From Immundisolibacter sp049322795 (GTDB lineage: Bacteria > Pseudomonadota > Gammaproteobacteria > Immundisolibacterales > Immundisolibacteraceae), in contig JBMOQH010000025.1 in the NCBI GenBank assembly GCA_049322795.1, forward strand, positions 124,001 to 188,000: a stretch of 64,000 bases of DNA. Direction: 5' to 3'. The position numbers were made by a program, and so were the translations under genes. This document shows, one piece after another, positions 44,403 through 57,785 of the stretch (the stretch's first letter is position 1; each line of letters opens with the position of its first letter). The notes beneath the pieces were generated by a model. It made no database searches. It was not told the origin of the DNA and was given only the letters and a program-made list of their open reading frames with translations.

Positions 44403-45051
44403 CGGCTTGCTCCAGAACGGTCAGAAATTCGCCGAGAATCATGCCGGTGGCGCCCCAGATGCGCGTGCCCGGCAAGGCGAAATACGGTACCCGCACGCGC
44501 CCGAACGGCTCGAAGCGCACCACTTCCAAACCCCGGAAGCGCCGGTCGCGCAGGCGCGCGAGGGGTACCTCGATGACCTCGGCCACCTCGCGTTCGCAGG
44601 GCTGGAACTGCGGCCGCTGCGTTGCAACGGCCACGAATGGGTAGACCAGGTGGTTGCTGGCACGCACGTACAGCGGCGACAGCGCGCCGAGCAGGGCGAG
44701 CGGCGCCGGGTCGATACCAAGCTCCTCCTGCGTCTCGCGCAGCGCCGTTTGCAGCAGTGTTTCATCACCCTCGCGCCGGCCGCCGGGCAGCGCTATCTGG
44801 CCGCTGTGCGGGCCGCTGTAATCCGGTCGGCGAATCAGCGCCAGATGGGTCTGCGCGCCGCCAGCGGGGTACAGCAGCAACAACACCGCCGCTTCGCGAT
44901 GTTGCGGCGGGATGGCTTCCCAGCGTTCATCCATGCTGCCGCGGTAGGGCACGGGGGCCATGCGCGCCTGGCCCTGTCGTCCTGGCAGGGGGCGCGAGAG
45001 GGCGGCTTGCAGACGCTCGGCAAGAAGGGGTGGGGGTGCTTGGCTGATCAT
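44389..45051 (-). CDS. NudL-like CoA pyrophosphatase (Nudix)
   Basis: The 220-residue Nudix hydrolase has the complete box GRREGDETLLQTALRETQEELGI at about 91-113 (G-x5-E-x7-RE-x2-EE-x-G). Just before it comes the CoA-pyrophosphatase extension ALIRRPDYSGPHSGQIALPGG. Such enzymes split CoA and acyl-CoA to phosphopantetheine and 3',5'-ADP. The ATG at 45051 has no strong ribosome-binding site. It is first in the leftward run nudL, DUF1289-BtuF, gor, gamma carbonic anhydrase, whose genes overlap or nearly touch. Confidence 0.9.
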   Translation of the reverse strand: MISQAPPPLLAERLQAALSRPLPGRQGQARMAPVPYRGSMDERWEAIPPQHREAAVLLLLYPAGGAQTHLALIRRPDYSGPHSGQIALPGGRREGDETLLQTALRETQEELGIDPAPLALLGALSPLYVRASNHLVYPFVAVATQRPQFQPCEREVAEVIEVPLARLRDRRFRGLEVVRFEPFGRVRVPYFALPGTRIWGATGMILGEFLTVLEQADEAA

Positions 45052-45218
45052 GTCCAGGGAGCGTGGCCAGTGGCTCGCTTGTCCTCGCGGGAGACGGGGC
45101 TGCGGACACCTTGTCGGGGCATTGCCGCGTCGCAGGCCGGCGCGTAGATTGCCTGTCGGGGACCCGGGTGGTGCCACAGCCGGAGCGGCCCCGAGGATGT
45201 TAATTCAAGGAGAAGTCC

Positions 45219-45560
45219 ATGCGTCTACCGCTGCAGATCACTGCCCGCGACATCGAGCTGACGGAAGCCATCGAAACGGCCGTGCGTAAAAAGGCCGAAA
45301 AGCTCGACCAGTTCAGCGACCGCATCATGGCCTGCCGGGTGGTGATCGAGTGTCCGCACAAGCACCAGCATAAAGGGGTTCTGTACAACATCCACATCGA
45401 TCTGACCGTGCCGGGCGCGGAACTGGTGGTCAAGCGCGAACCGAACGAGGATCTGTACGTGGCGCTGCGCGATGCCTTCGACGCCGCCGCCCGCCAGTTG
45501 CGCGACCACATGGACCGCCAGCAGGATCACCACGGCCGCAACGGCAACACTGTCGCCTGA
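45219..45560 (+). CDS. hpf: ribosome hibernation-promoting factor (short form)
   Basis: The 113-residue HPF/RaiA-family protein (ITARDIELTEAIETAVRKKAEKL, DLTVPGAELVVKREPNEDLYVALRDAFDAAARQL) binds the 30S subunit and promotes inactive 100S ribosomes in stationary phase. It is the short type without the long C-terminal dimerisation domain. AAGGAG lies 6 bases before the ATG. It is a single gene, divergent from nudL and convergent with aroE, and not next to rpoN as it often is. Confidence 0.93.
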   Translation: MRLPLQITARDIELTEAIETAVRKKAEKLDQFSDRIMACRVVIECPHKHQHKGVLYNIHIDLTVPGAELVVKREPNEDLYVALRDAFDAAARQLRDHMDRQQDHHGRNGNTVA

Positions 45561-45567
45561 GAGCGGC

Positions 45568-46383
45568 TCAAACGCCGCCGCGCAAGGCGGCAATCACCGG
45601 CTGCGTGGCGGGGCGCACGCCCCGCCACAGCCAGAACGCTTCCGCCGCCTGCTCCACCAGCATGCCCAGGCCGTCGTGGCAGTCCGCGACGCCGGCCCGG
45701 CGGGCAAGGCTCAGAAACGCCTGCGCCGCAGGGCCGTAGACGAGGTCATAGGCCGCGGCGCCACGGCGGAACACGCTGGGCGGCACCGCGGGCGCCTGCC
45801 CGTCGAGTCCCGCCGCAGTGGCGTTCAGCACCAGGTCGAAGCCGGCGCCGGGCGCGCTTAAGGGCGCGACACGGATCGGCCCGCGACCGACGAATCGGGC
45901 GGCCAGCGCGTTTGCGCGCGGCGCCGTGCGATTGGCAATCACCAGCTCGGCCACGCCGGCATCGAGCAGCGGACCGACAAGGCCGGCCGCCGCCCCGCCG
46001 GCGCCGATGAGCAGCACCCGCCGAGTGCGCAGCGCGACACGAAGGTTCTGCGTCAGATCCCGCAGCAGGCCGACGCCGTCGGTGTTGAAGCCGGCCAGCC
46101 GCCCATCCGGCTCCACTCGCAGGGTATTGACGGCCCGGGCCTGCGCTGCCAGGTCATCGCAACGATCGGCGAGGTGGAAGGCTTCTTCCTTGAACGGCAC
46201 GGTGACGTTGCCGCCGCGCCCGCCGGCGGCGGCGAAGGCGCGCAGCGTGTCGGCGAAGCCGTCCAGCGGTGCCTCGATGGCCTCGTAGCTCATCGCCTGC
46301 CCGGTCTGGGCGGCGAACGCGGCGTGAATCTGCGGCGATTTGCTGTGTTTGACCGGGTGGCCGAACACCGCGTAGCGGTCCAT
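45568..46383 (-). CDS. aroE: shikimate dehydrogenase
   Basis: AroE (271 residues; E. coli 272) reduces 3-dehydroshikimate to shikimate with NADPH in aromatic amino acid synthesis. Seen are the start YAVFGHPVKHSKSPQIHAAFAAQ, catalytic Lys in GNVTVPFKEEAF, Asp in GFNTDGVGLLRDL, and the NADPH site LLIGAGGAAAGLVGPLL with NRTAPRA. It begins two bases after hemB on the same strand, so both are co-transcribed. Convergent with hpf, seven bases apart. Confidence 0.96.
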   Translation of the reverse strand: MDRYAVFGHPVKHSKSPQIHAAFAAQTGQAMSYEAIEAPLDGFADTLRAFAAAGGRGGNVTVPFKEEAFHLADRCDDLAAQARAVNTLRVEPDGRLAGFNTDGVGLLRDLTQNLRVALRTRRVLLIGAGGAAAGLVGPLLDAGVAELVIANRTAPRANALAARFVGRGPIRVAPLSAPGAGFDLVLNATAAGLDGQAPAVPPSVFRRGAAAYDLVYGPAAQAFLSLARRAGVADCHDGLGMLVEQAAEAFWLWRGVRPATQPVIAALRGGV

Positions 46384-46384
46384 G

Positions 46385-47383
46385 TCAGCCCTGCAGGTAA
46401 CGGGCGGCGTCGAGCGCGAAGTAGGTGAGGATGCCGTCGGCGCCGGCGCGCCGGCAGGCCAGCAGCGCTTCCAGCACCACGGCGCGCTCGTCGAGCCAGC
46501 CGTTCAGCGCCGCGGCCTTGAGCATGGCGTACTCGCCGCTGACCTGGTAGACGAAGGTCGGCACGCCAAAACGATCCTTGACCCGGCGCACGATGTCCAG
46601 GTACGGCAGGCCGGGCTTGACCATCACCATGTCGGCGCCTTCGGCGAGATCGAGCGCCACCTCGTGCAGGGCCTCGTCGCCGTTGCCGCAGTCCATCTGG
46701 TAGCCGTGCTTGCCGGCACCGCCGAGGTTGGCCGCCGAGCCGACGGCATCGCGAAACGGCCCGTAGAAGGCCGAGGCGTACTTGGCCGAGTAGGCGAGGA
46801 TGGCGGTGTTGACGAGGCTCTCGCGTTCCAGCGCCTTGCGGATGGCGCCGATGCGCCCGTCCATCATGTCCGATGGCGCCACCACGTCGGCGCCGGCGCG
46901 CGCCTGGCACACCGCCTGACGCACCAGGGCGGACACGGTGGTGTCGTTGTGCACGTAGCCGCTGGCGTCGATCAGCCCGTCCTGGCCGTGCGAGGTGTAG
47001 GGGTCTAGCGCCACATCGGTGACGACGCCGAGTTCCGGCACGGCGGACTTGAGCGCCTGCACCGCCCGCGGCACCAGGCCGTCGGGATTCCACGCCTCGG
47101 CGGCGTTGTCGGACTTGAGGCCCGCGTCGATGACCGGAAACAGGGCGATGGCCGGAATGCCCAGACGGGCCGCTTCACGGGCCTGCGCGATCAGCAGGTC
47201 GACCGACAGGCGCTCGACGCCCGGCATGGAAGCCACCGGTTCGCGCCGGCCGGTGCCATCCAGCACGAACACCGGGTAGATGAGGTCCCCCGGTGTGAGG
47301 GTGGTCTCGCGGGTCAGCTCGCGCAAAAAATCGTGCCGGCGCAGGCGGCGCAGGCGGCTGGCGGGGTAGCTGCGTTCGGTCAC
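46385..47383 (-). CDS. hemB: porphobilinogen synthase (Mg-type)
   Basis: HemB (332 residues) condenses two 5-aminolevulinate molecules into porphobilinogen. Active-site Lys residues lie in AYSAKYASAFYGPFRDA and MVKPGLPYLD. The zinc-binding triple-Cys segment of E. coli HemB is replaced by DVALDPYTSHGQDGL, where Ala and Asp take the Cys positions, so this is a Mg-dependent type as in Pseudomonas. The start is GTG at 47383; a longer open frame upstream runs into adk and is not coding. It lies 11 bases after adk and 1 base before aroE. Confidence 0.95.
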   Translation of the reverse strand: MTERSYPASRLRRLRRHDFLRELTRETTLTPGDLIYPVFVLDGTGRREPVASMPGVERLSVDLLIAQAREAARLGIPAIALFPVIDAGLKSDNAAEAWNPDGLVPRAVQALKSAVPELGVVTDVALDPYTSHGQDGLIDASGYVHNDTTVSALVRQAVCQARAGADVVAPSDMMDGRIGAIRKALERESLVNTAILAYSAKYASAFYGPFRDAVGSAANLGGAGKHGYQMDCGNGDEALHEVALDLAEGADMVMVKPGLPYLDIVRRVKDRFGVPTFVYQVSGEYAMLKAAALNGWLDERAVVLEALLACRRAGADGILTYFALDAARYLQG

Positions 47384-47394
47384 GGGCGTGGGGT

Positions 47395-48045
47395 TCAGCG
47401 CAGTGCGTCGGCGATGCCGCGCAGCGCCGCGGAAATGGCATCGACCGATTGCTCGCCCGGGACGGTGTGCAGCAGGCCACGGCTGCGGTAGTACTCCACC
47501 AGCGGCGCCGTCTCGGCCTCGTAGGTGGCCAGGCGCTGCGCCACGGTGGCCTCGTTGTCGTCGCTGCGCTGGTAGGTCTCGCCGTCGCACAGGTCGCACA
47601 CGCCTTCCTGCGCCGAGGGGGCGGTGTAGACGTTGTAGATCGCGCCGCAGTCGCGGCAGGTGCGCCGCCCGGCGATGCGCCGCTTGAGTTCCTCGGCGCT
47701 GACGTCGATCAGGATCGCCGCCTGCAGCGGCAGCCCAAGGCGCTCGAGCAGGGCGCCGAGCGCCTCGGCCTGGGCCAGGTTGCGCGGAAATCCGTCCAGG
47801 ATGAAGTCGTGCAGGCCGCCCGGGCCGCCCAGGCGCTCCTCGATCAGGCCGAGCACGATGTCATCCGACACCAGCTTGCCGGCGTCCATGGCGGCCTTGG
47901 CGCGCTGGCCGATCGGGCTGCCTGCTTTCACCGCGGCGCGCAGCAGGTCGCCGGTGGATAGCTGGGTGGCGCCGTAGGTCTGCACCAGCTGCTTGGCCTG
48001 GGTGCCCTTGCCGGAACCGGGGGCGCCGAGCATGACGACTCGCAT
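47395..48045 (-). CDS. adk: adenylate kinase
   Basis: Adk (216 residues; E. coli 214) interconverts ATP+AMP and 2 ADP. P-loop GAPGSGKGT is at 7-15, with DGFPRNLAQAEAL and the LID domain RRTCRDCGAIYNVY. The LID has four Cys, C130, C133, C150 and C153, a zinc-finger form typical of Gram-positive and some proteobacterial enzymes and absent in E. coli. ATG at 48045, with a TATAAT about 30 bases upstream. It leads the adk-hemB-aroE run. Confidence 0.96.
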   Translation of the reverse strand: MRVVMLGAPGSGKGTQAKQLVQTYGATQLSTGDLLRAAVKAGSPIGQRAKAAMDAGKLVSDDIVLGLIEERLGGPGGLHDFILDGFPRNLAQAEALGALLERLGLPLQAAILIDVSAEELKRRIAGRRTCRDCGAIYNVYTAPSAQEGVCDLCDGETYQRSDDNEATVAQRLATYEAETAPLVEYYRSRGLLHTVPGEQSVDAISAALRGIADALR

Positions 48046-48075
48046 GAATGGGAAATCCTTGACGGTAAATTGACG

Positions 48076-48081
48076 ATTATA
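48076..48081 (-). promoter_or_regulatory. -10 element of the adk promoter
   Basis: On the minus strand a perfect TATAAT ends 31 bases before the adk ATG. The surrounding sequence is unusually AT-rich for the window. No convincing -35 hexamer is seen upstream in the C-rich stretch. Confidence 0.6.
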
Positions 48082-48159
48082 GGGGGGTGGCCGTCGGCGG
48101 ACGGGCGAAGAAGCCGCGGCTGCGCAGGGACTTGGCTGCTTCACGGCCTGCCGACGCGG

Positions 48160-48187
48160 CTGACTGAATGAACGTTCGGGCTATACT
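48160..48187 (+). promoter_or_regulatory. probable hppA promoter
   Basis: CTGACT (48160-48165) and TATACT (48182-48187) are separated by 16 bases. Transcription would begin near 48194, leaving a leader of about 107 bases. It is divergent from the adk promoter. Confidence 0.6.
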
Positions 48188-48212
48188 CCGGGCGCCTTTT
48201 TTCGGCGCAGTG

Positions 48213-48237
48213 CGCGTGTTCAGCCGCTGAACACGCG
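48213..48237 (+). other. leader hairpin of hppA
   Basis: CGCGTGTTCA and TGAACACGCG form a perfect 10-bp stem with a 5-base loop about 65 bases before the hppA start. A second small hairpin, GGCGC(C)/(C)GGCGC around a T6-rich loop, lies just before at about 48191-48208. Together they make a structured leader. No known riboswitch was recognised. Confidence 0.5.
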
Positions 48238-48300
48238 GCGTAAAGAAATTGCTAAGGTCGGACGCAGGCTGCCGGCAACTTGCAAACGGGGAGGGATTGC

Positions 48301-50334
<2,034 letters not shown>

Positions 50335-50474
50335 AGTCGACTCCGGGACGATCGTCCTCGCCCCTCTAGCGGGGCGGGGACGCCCATTTTCGTGCGGTCC
50401 GTCGCGGCTCTGCCGCGGCCAGCCGTTATCCTTGCGCCCCTCGTTTCCCTTCCGCTACCCGCAAGGAGCACGCA

Positions 50475-51011
50475 ATGGGCCTGGATCTGGTCCCCGCCGG
50501 CGGCAATTTGCCGCACAACATCAACGTCATCATCGAAATCCCCAAGGATTCCGAGCCGGTCAAGTACGAGGTCGACAAGGCCACCGGCGCCATCTTCGTC
50601 GACCGCATCCTGTCGACGCCGATGCGCTATCCGTGCAACTACGGCTACATCCCGCACACCGTTTGCGGCGACGGTGACCCGGCCGATGTGCTGGTGATAC
50701 TGCCGCTGACGCTGATTCCGGGCTCGGTGATCCGCTGCCGGCCGGTCGGCGTGCTGCGCATGACCGACGAGGCGGGCAGCGACGAGAAAATTCTGGCGGT
50801 GCCGGACGACCGCGTGTTCGCCGGTTACTCGCATATCCAGGACATCGGCCAGGTGTCGGGCCACTGGCTGGAGCGCATCGGTCACTTCTTCGAGCACTAC
50901 AAGGATCTCGAGCCCGGCAAGTGGGTGAAGATCGATGGCTGGGGCGACGCCGCGGCCGCCCGCGCCATCATCGTGGAGGCGCTGGAGCGCTGCGCCGCCG
51001 GCGAGGAGTAA
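50475..51011 (+). CDS. ppa: soluble inorganic pyrophosphatase (family I)
   Basis: Ppa (178 residues; E. coli 176) hydrolyses PPi to phosphate in the cytoplasm with Mg2+. The signature DGDPADVLVI holds the metal-binding Asp residues. Typical segments are NINVIIEIPKDSEPVKYEVDK, MRYPCNYGYIPHTVCG and FFEHYKDLEPGKWVK. AAGGAG lies 6 bases before the ATG at 50475. A GC hairpin (CGCCCC/GGGGCG, about 50365-50380) lies in the gap after hppA. It converges on moaE, seven bases apart. Confidence 0.96.
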   Translation: MGLDLVPAGGNLPHNINVIIEIPKDSEPVKYEVDKATGAIFVDRILSTPMRYPCNYGYIPHTVCGDGDPADVLVILPLTLIPGSVIRCRPVGVLRMTDEAGSDEKILAVPDDRVFAGYSHIQDIGQVSGHWLERIGHFFEHYKDLEPGKWVKIDGWGDAAAARAIIVEALERCAAGEE

Positions 51012-51018
51012 CGCGCCC

Positions 51019-51465
51019 TCAGTCGTCCGTCGCCGACGTGTTGCGCGTCACCCAGCGCGTGCTGCCGCCGGCGAGGGCTTCCTTCTTCCAGAACGGCGCG
51101 CGGTGCTTGAGTTCCTCGATCAGGTAGCGGCAGGCGGCGAAGGCCGCCTCGCGGTGGGCCGACCAGGCGGCCGTCAGCACGATGGCATCGCCGAGGTCGA
51201 TCGGTCCCACCCGATGCACGATCAACAGGTCGTTGATGGGCCAGCGCTGCTGCGTCTCGGCGGCGATGCCGTCCAGCGCCCGTTCGGTCATGCCGGGGTA
51301 GTGCTCCAGCGTCATGCCGGCGACGGCGTCACCCTCGTTGAAATCCCGCATCGTGCCGACGAACACTGCACAGGCGCCGCTGCCCGCCGGCGCCGCCAGC
51401 CTGGCCTGAGCGGTCGCCAGACGCGCCCAGGGGTCGAACGGCCCGTCGACGATCTCGACGCTCAC
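51019..51465 (-). CDS. moaE: molybdopterin synthase catalytic subunit
   Basis: MoaE (148 residues; E. coli 150) with MoaD converts precursor Z (cPMP) to molybdopterin. The segments ACAVFVGTMRDFNEGDAVAGM, LEHYPGMTERAL, LLIVHRVGPIDLGDAIVLTA and RAPFWKKEALAGG (with catalytic Lys pair) match the family. It starts with GTG at 51465, one base after the moaD stop. The two genes form a leftward pair divergent from moaBC. Confidence 0.94.
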   Translation of the reverse strand: MSVEIVDGPFDPWARLATAQARLAAPAGSGACAVFVGTMRDFNEGDAVAGMTLEHYPGMTERALDGIAAETQQRWPINDLLIVHRVGPIDLGDAIVLTAAWSAHREAAFAACRYLIEELKHRAPFWKKEALAGGSTRWVTRNTSATDD

Positions 51466-51466
51466 C

Positions 51467-51700
51467 TCAACCCCCCGTCACGGGCGGGAAGAACGCGACC
51501 TCGTCACCCGGCTGCACCGCGGCACCGGCTGGGGCGTAGTCGTGGTTGATGGCGCACAGAACCCCGGCCGGCAGGGCGCTTTGGCCGGTGGCGGCATTCC
51601 ACACGTCGGCCACGCAAGCCGTCGGCGGGAGGTCGAGCCGGACCTCGTCGCGGCCGAGCGACTCGCGCAGGCTGGCGAAAAAGCGGACGTGGACGTTCAT
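51467..51700 (-). CDS. moaD: molybdopterin synthase sulfur-carrier subunit
   Basis: MoaD (77 residues) is a ubiquitin-like protein whose C-terminal Gly-Gly (PPVTGG) is thiocarboxylated to give sulfur for molybdopterin. The core VRFFASLRESLGRDEVRL and PGDEVAFFPPVTGG are diagnostic. It precedes moaE directly, so subunit synthesis is coupled. The gene is 63 bases from the divergent moaB start, with promoters in between. Confidence 0.94.
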   Translation of the reverse strand: MNVHVRFFASLRESLGRDEVRLDLPPTACVADVWNAATGQSALPAGVLCAINHDYAPAGAAVQPGDEVAFFPPVTGG

Positions 51701-51763
51701 CGGCCGTGGAGCGGGCGGGCGGGACCGCCATAATACCGGCGAGCCTCACTGCCCGGGCCAGCC

Positions 51764-52273
51764 ATGAGCAACGCCAGCGACACGCCGCGCAGCCTGCGCG
51801 TGGCGGTTCTCACCTACTCCAACCGCCGCACCGCCGTCGACGACGGCAGCGGCGATCTGATCCGCGCGCGCCTGTCCGCCGCCGGGCACCGCGTGGCGGC
51901 ATCGGCCATCCGCCACGGCGACGCCGAGGCCATGCGCGGCTTTCTGCACGCCTGGCTGGCCGATCCGGGCATCGATGCGGTGATCTCGAACGGCGGCACC
52001 GGCATCACCGACTGCATGCCGGAGGCCGCCGCGCCCTTGATCGACCACGACATCCCGGGCTTCGCCGTGTTGTTTCAGGTCCTCTCGCTGGCCGACATCG
52101 GCAGCTCCGGCATGCTGTCGCGGGCCAGCGCGGGCCTCGCCGCCGGCAAGCTGCTGTTTCTGCTGCCGGGATCGGAGAACGGCTGTCGCCTTGCCATGGA
52201 CCGGCTGGTCATCCCGCAGCTCGACAGCACCACCCGGCCGTGCAGTCTCGCCGGCCTGCTCGCCGATGAGTGA
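51764..52273 (+). CDS. moaB: molybdenum cofactor biosynthesis protein B
   Basis: MoaB (169 residues; E. coli 170) belongs to the MoaB/Mog fold that adenylates or binds molybdopterin. Seen are VAVLTYSNRRTAVDDGSGDLI, the substrate motif ISNGGTGITDCMPEA and LPGSENGCRLAMDRLVIPQL. A -10-like CATAAT lies about 30 bases upstream. The stop overlaps the moaC start by eight bases, so the two are coupled. MogA is the closest alternative, but the C-terminal pattern favours MoaB. Confidence 0.92.
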   Translation: MSNASDTPRSLRVAVLTYSNRRTAVDDGSGDLIRARLSAAGHRVAASAIRHGDAEAMRGFLHAWLADPGIDAVISNGGTGITDCMPEAAAPLIDHDIPGFAVLFQVLSLADIGSSGMLSRASAGLAAGKLLFLLPGSENGCRLAMDRLVIPQLDSTTRPCSLAGLLADE

Positions 52274-52751
52274 TCTCACGCACTTCAACCCCCGTGGCGA
52301 GGCGCACATGGTGGACGTCGGCGACAAGCCGGTCACCCAGCGCGAGGCGGTCGCCGAAGGGCGCATCCGGATGCAGGCGCAGACGCTGGCGCGCATCCGT
52401 GCCGGCGACCACAAGAAGGGCGACGTGCTCGGCATCGCCCGCGTCGCCGGCATCATGGCCGCCAAGCGCACGGCCGATCTGGTGCCGCTGTGCCATCCCT
52501 TGCCGCTGACGGCGATCAGCATCGAGTTCGAACTCGAGGACGCACCACCGGCGGTGCGGTGTCGCGCCCGCGTGCGCACCGGCGGGCAAACCGGCGTCGA
52601 GATGGAAGCCCTGACGGCGGTGCAGGTTGCGCTGCTGACGGTCTATGACATGTGCAAGGCAGTCGACCGCGGCATGGTGATGACCGACATCGGCCTGCTG
52701 GAAAAGCGCGGCGGCAAGTCCGGCGAGTGGCGGCGTCAGGACGTTGAATGA
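52266..52751 (+). CDS. moaC: cyclic pyranopterin monophosphate synthase MoaC
   Basis: MoaC (161 residues, same as E. coli) completes cPMP formation after MoaA. The signature LTHFNPRGEAHMVDVGDKPVT, the GIMAAKRTADLVPLCHPLPL motif with active-site Lys and His, and EMEALTAVQVALLTVYDMCKA are present. It overlaps moaB. moaA is not in the window. The gene ends just before a palindromic repeat that separates it from convergent argF. Confidence 0.96.
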   Translation: MSDLTHFNPRGEAHMVDVGDKPVTQREAVAEGRIRMQAQTLARIRAGDHKKGDVLGIARVAGIMAAKRTADLVPLCHPLPLTAISIEFELEDAPPAVRCRARVRTGGQTGVEMEALTAVQVALLTVYDMCKAVDRGMVMTDIGLLEKRGGKSGEWRRQDVE

Positions 52752-52768
52752 TCAGGCAAACGTCGCGC

Positions 52769-52816
52769 GGGGCGTCCCGCGCCTGAAGGGAGGCGCTGAG
52801 CAAATCAGCGCTTCCC
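52769..52816 (+). repeat. palindromic intergenic element, copy 3 (partial)
   Basis: The hairpin GGGAGGCGCTGA/TCAGCGCTTCCC (52788-52816, one G-T pair, loop gcaaa) together with the preceding GGGGCGTCCCGCGCC aligns with the end of copy 1 read on its minus strand (GGGGCGTCCTGCCCC, then GGGAAGCGCTGA, TCAGCGCTTCC). The AAAAATCC half is missing. It fills the gap between convergent moaC and argF and may serve as a shared transcription end. Confidence 0.65.
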
Positions 52817-52827
52817 ACGTCGCGGGC

Positions 52828-53730
52828 TCAACCCAACAGCAGTTCGAGCAGCGCCTTTTGCGCGTGCAGGCGGTTTTCTGCCTCGTCCCAGACCACGCTT
52901 TGCGGGCCGTCGATGACCTCGGCGGCGACTTCCTCGCCGCGGTGCGCCGGCAGGCAGTGCATGAAGATGGCGTGCGGTGCCGCGAGCGCCATCAGCGCCG
53001 CGTCGACCTCAAAACCGGCGAACGCGGCCTGCCGCGCGTCAGCCTCGTCTTCCTGCCCCATGCTGGCCCACACGTCCGTGATGACGGCATCGGCGTCGGC
53101 CACGGCGGCTTGGGGATCGTCCGTGAGCTCGACGCAGTCGGCATAAGTCCCCTGCAGGTCGGCCGCCGGCCGGTAGCCCTCAGGTGCCGCCACGCGCAGC
53201 CTGAACTCGAACAGCCGCGCTGCCTCCATCCACGAGTGACACACGTTGTTGCCGTCACCCACGAACACCGCGGTGCGGCCGCGGATGTCGCCGTGGCGCT
53301 CGACCCAGGTCAGGATGTCGGCCAGCAGCTGACAGGGGTGGAAGCGGTCCGTCAGCGCGTTGATCACCGGCACCGTGGAGTGCGCGGCGAACAGCTCGAG
53401 GCGCTCGTGGCTGAAGGTGCGCACCACCAGCACGTCGACCATGCGCGACAGCACGCGGGCCGAGTCCTCGACCGTCTCGCCGCGGCCGAGCTGTATGTCG
53501 CGCGGCGACAGGAACATGCTGTGCCCGCCAAGGTGCGTCCAGGCCGCCTCGAACGAGGCCCGGGTGCGGGTCGACGATTTCTCGAACAGCATCGCCATCA
53601 CGCGGCCCGGGTAGCGCACCTGCGCCTCGCCCTGTTTGTGGGCGGCCTTGAGCTGTGCCGCGCGTGTGATGAGCGTCGCGAGCTCCGCCGCGCTGAGATC
53701 GGTCAGGGTCAGAAAATGCCGTGCGGCCAT
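52828..53730 (-). CDS. argF: ornithine carbamoyltransferase (anabolic)
   Basis: The 300-residue enzyme makes citrulline from ornithine and carbamoyl phosphate. STRTRASFEAAW binds carbamoyl phosphate, HPCQLLADILTW is conserved, and HCLPAHRGEE with the Cys binds ornithine. Start taken at ATG 53730, with GGGA 7 bases before; a GTG at 53742 is also in frame. It follows argD by 16 bases on the same strand, so arginine genes are clustered. About 300 residues fits the short ArgF of Pseudomonas-like bacteria. Confidence 0.95.
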   Translation of the reverse strand: MAARHFLTLTDLSAAELATLITRAAQLKAAHKQGEAQVRYPGRVMAMLFEKSSTRTRASFEAAWTHLGGHSMFLSPRDIQLGRGETVEDSARVLSRMVDVLVVRTFSHERLELFAAHSTVPVINALTDRFHPCQLLADILTWVERHGDIRGRTAVFVGDGNNVCHSWMEAARLFEFRLRVAAPEGYRPAADLQGTYADCVELTDDPQAAVADADAVITDVWASMGQEDEADARQAAFAGFEVDAALMALAAPHAIFMHCLPAHRGEEVAAEVIDGPQSVVWDEAENRLHAQKALLELLLG

Positions 53731-53746
53731 CACGCGTCCCACAATC

Positions 53747-54928
<1,182 letters not shown>

Positions 54929-54983
54929 TTCACTACCCCATAAAAGCAAAACAGCCGACGGGGCGGCTGCTTCTGAAGCGAAA

Positions 54984-55010
54984 AGTCTAGCACCAAATAT
55001 TCCTTGACAA
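54984..55010 (-). promoter_or_regulatory. candidate argD promoter
   Basis: On the minus strand TTGTCA (55005-55010) and an extended -10 TGC-TAGACT (hexamer 54984-54989) are separated by 15 bases. The 13-base GGTGCTAGACTTT is also found before lpxC. Overlapping it, the plus strand has a direct repeat TTGACAA at 55004 and 55029, which may belong to clpS control or to a regulator. Confidence 0.5.
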
Positions 55011-55124
55011 ACCTCGCCAAACGCTGTGTTGACAAGGCGCGGGTGCGATCGCAGCATTGTCCGCAGGCCCTGCGGTTTGGCGTGTGCCGACCCGCATGGG
55101 CGTAACAGGTGGCAGTGATCCGTT

Positions 55125-55445
55125 ATGACGAATCGGGAACGACAGGGTAACGATGGGGCGCTCGACGTCCGCGAAGCCCGGCCCAAGGTGGAGCAACCGC
55201 CGCTGTACAAGGTGGTGTTGCTCAACGACGACTACACGCCGATGGAGTTCGTGGTGCACGTGCTCGAACGGTTCTTCAGCCTTGACCGCGAACGCGCCAC
55301 GCAGGTGATGCTGCATGTGCACACCCGCGGCAAGGGCGTGTGCGGTGTCTACACGCGCGAGATCGCCGAAACCAAGGTGGCACAGGTCGTGCAGTACTCA
55401 CGCGAGAGCGAGCATCCCCTGCAATGCGATATGGAAGTAGCCTGA
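55125..55445 (+). CDS. clpS: ATP-dependent Clp protease adaptor ClpS
   Basis: ClpS (106 residues, same as E. coli) binds N-degron proteins and hands them to ClpAP. Its conserved core VVLLNDDYTPMEFVVHVLERFF, AT-QVMLHVHTRGKGVCGVYTREIAETKV is plain. The acidic/Arg-rich N-terminal extension enters ClpA. clpA follows one base after the stop codon, giving the standard clpS-clpA pair. Confidence 0.97.
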   Translation: MTNRERQGNDGALDVREARPKVEQPPLYKVVLLNDDYTPMEFVVHVLERFFSLDRERATQVMLHVHTRGKGVCGVYTREIAETKVAQVVQYSRESEHPLQCDMEVA

Positions 55446-55446
55446 C

Positions 55447-57726
<2,280 letters not shown>

Positions 57727-57785
57727 TCGAGAATGCGCCGCGGCGTACAGCCTTCAGGATGCGGCACAGGCCTCCTGCCGGCGCT

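Noticed and set aside
46385..47599. HemB with a 72-residue N-terminal extension
   Set aside because: The extension lies inside adk in another frame and has no HemB similarity. The GTG at 47383 gives the normal length.
48182..48300. Riboswitch in the hppA leader
   Set aside because: Hairpins are present, but no conserved core of a known class (for example ykkC or Mg2+ types) can be recognised by eye, so it is kept only as a structured leader.
50365..50385. Intrinsic terminator between hppA and ppa
   Set aside because: CGCCCC/GGGGCG can pair but no T-run follows; it is too weak to list as a terminator.
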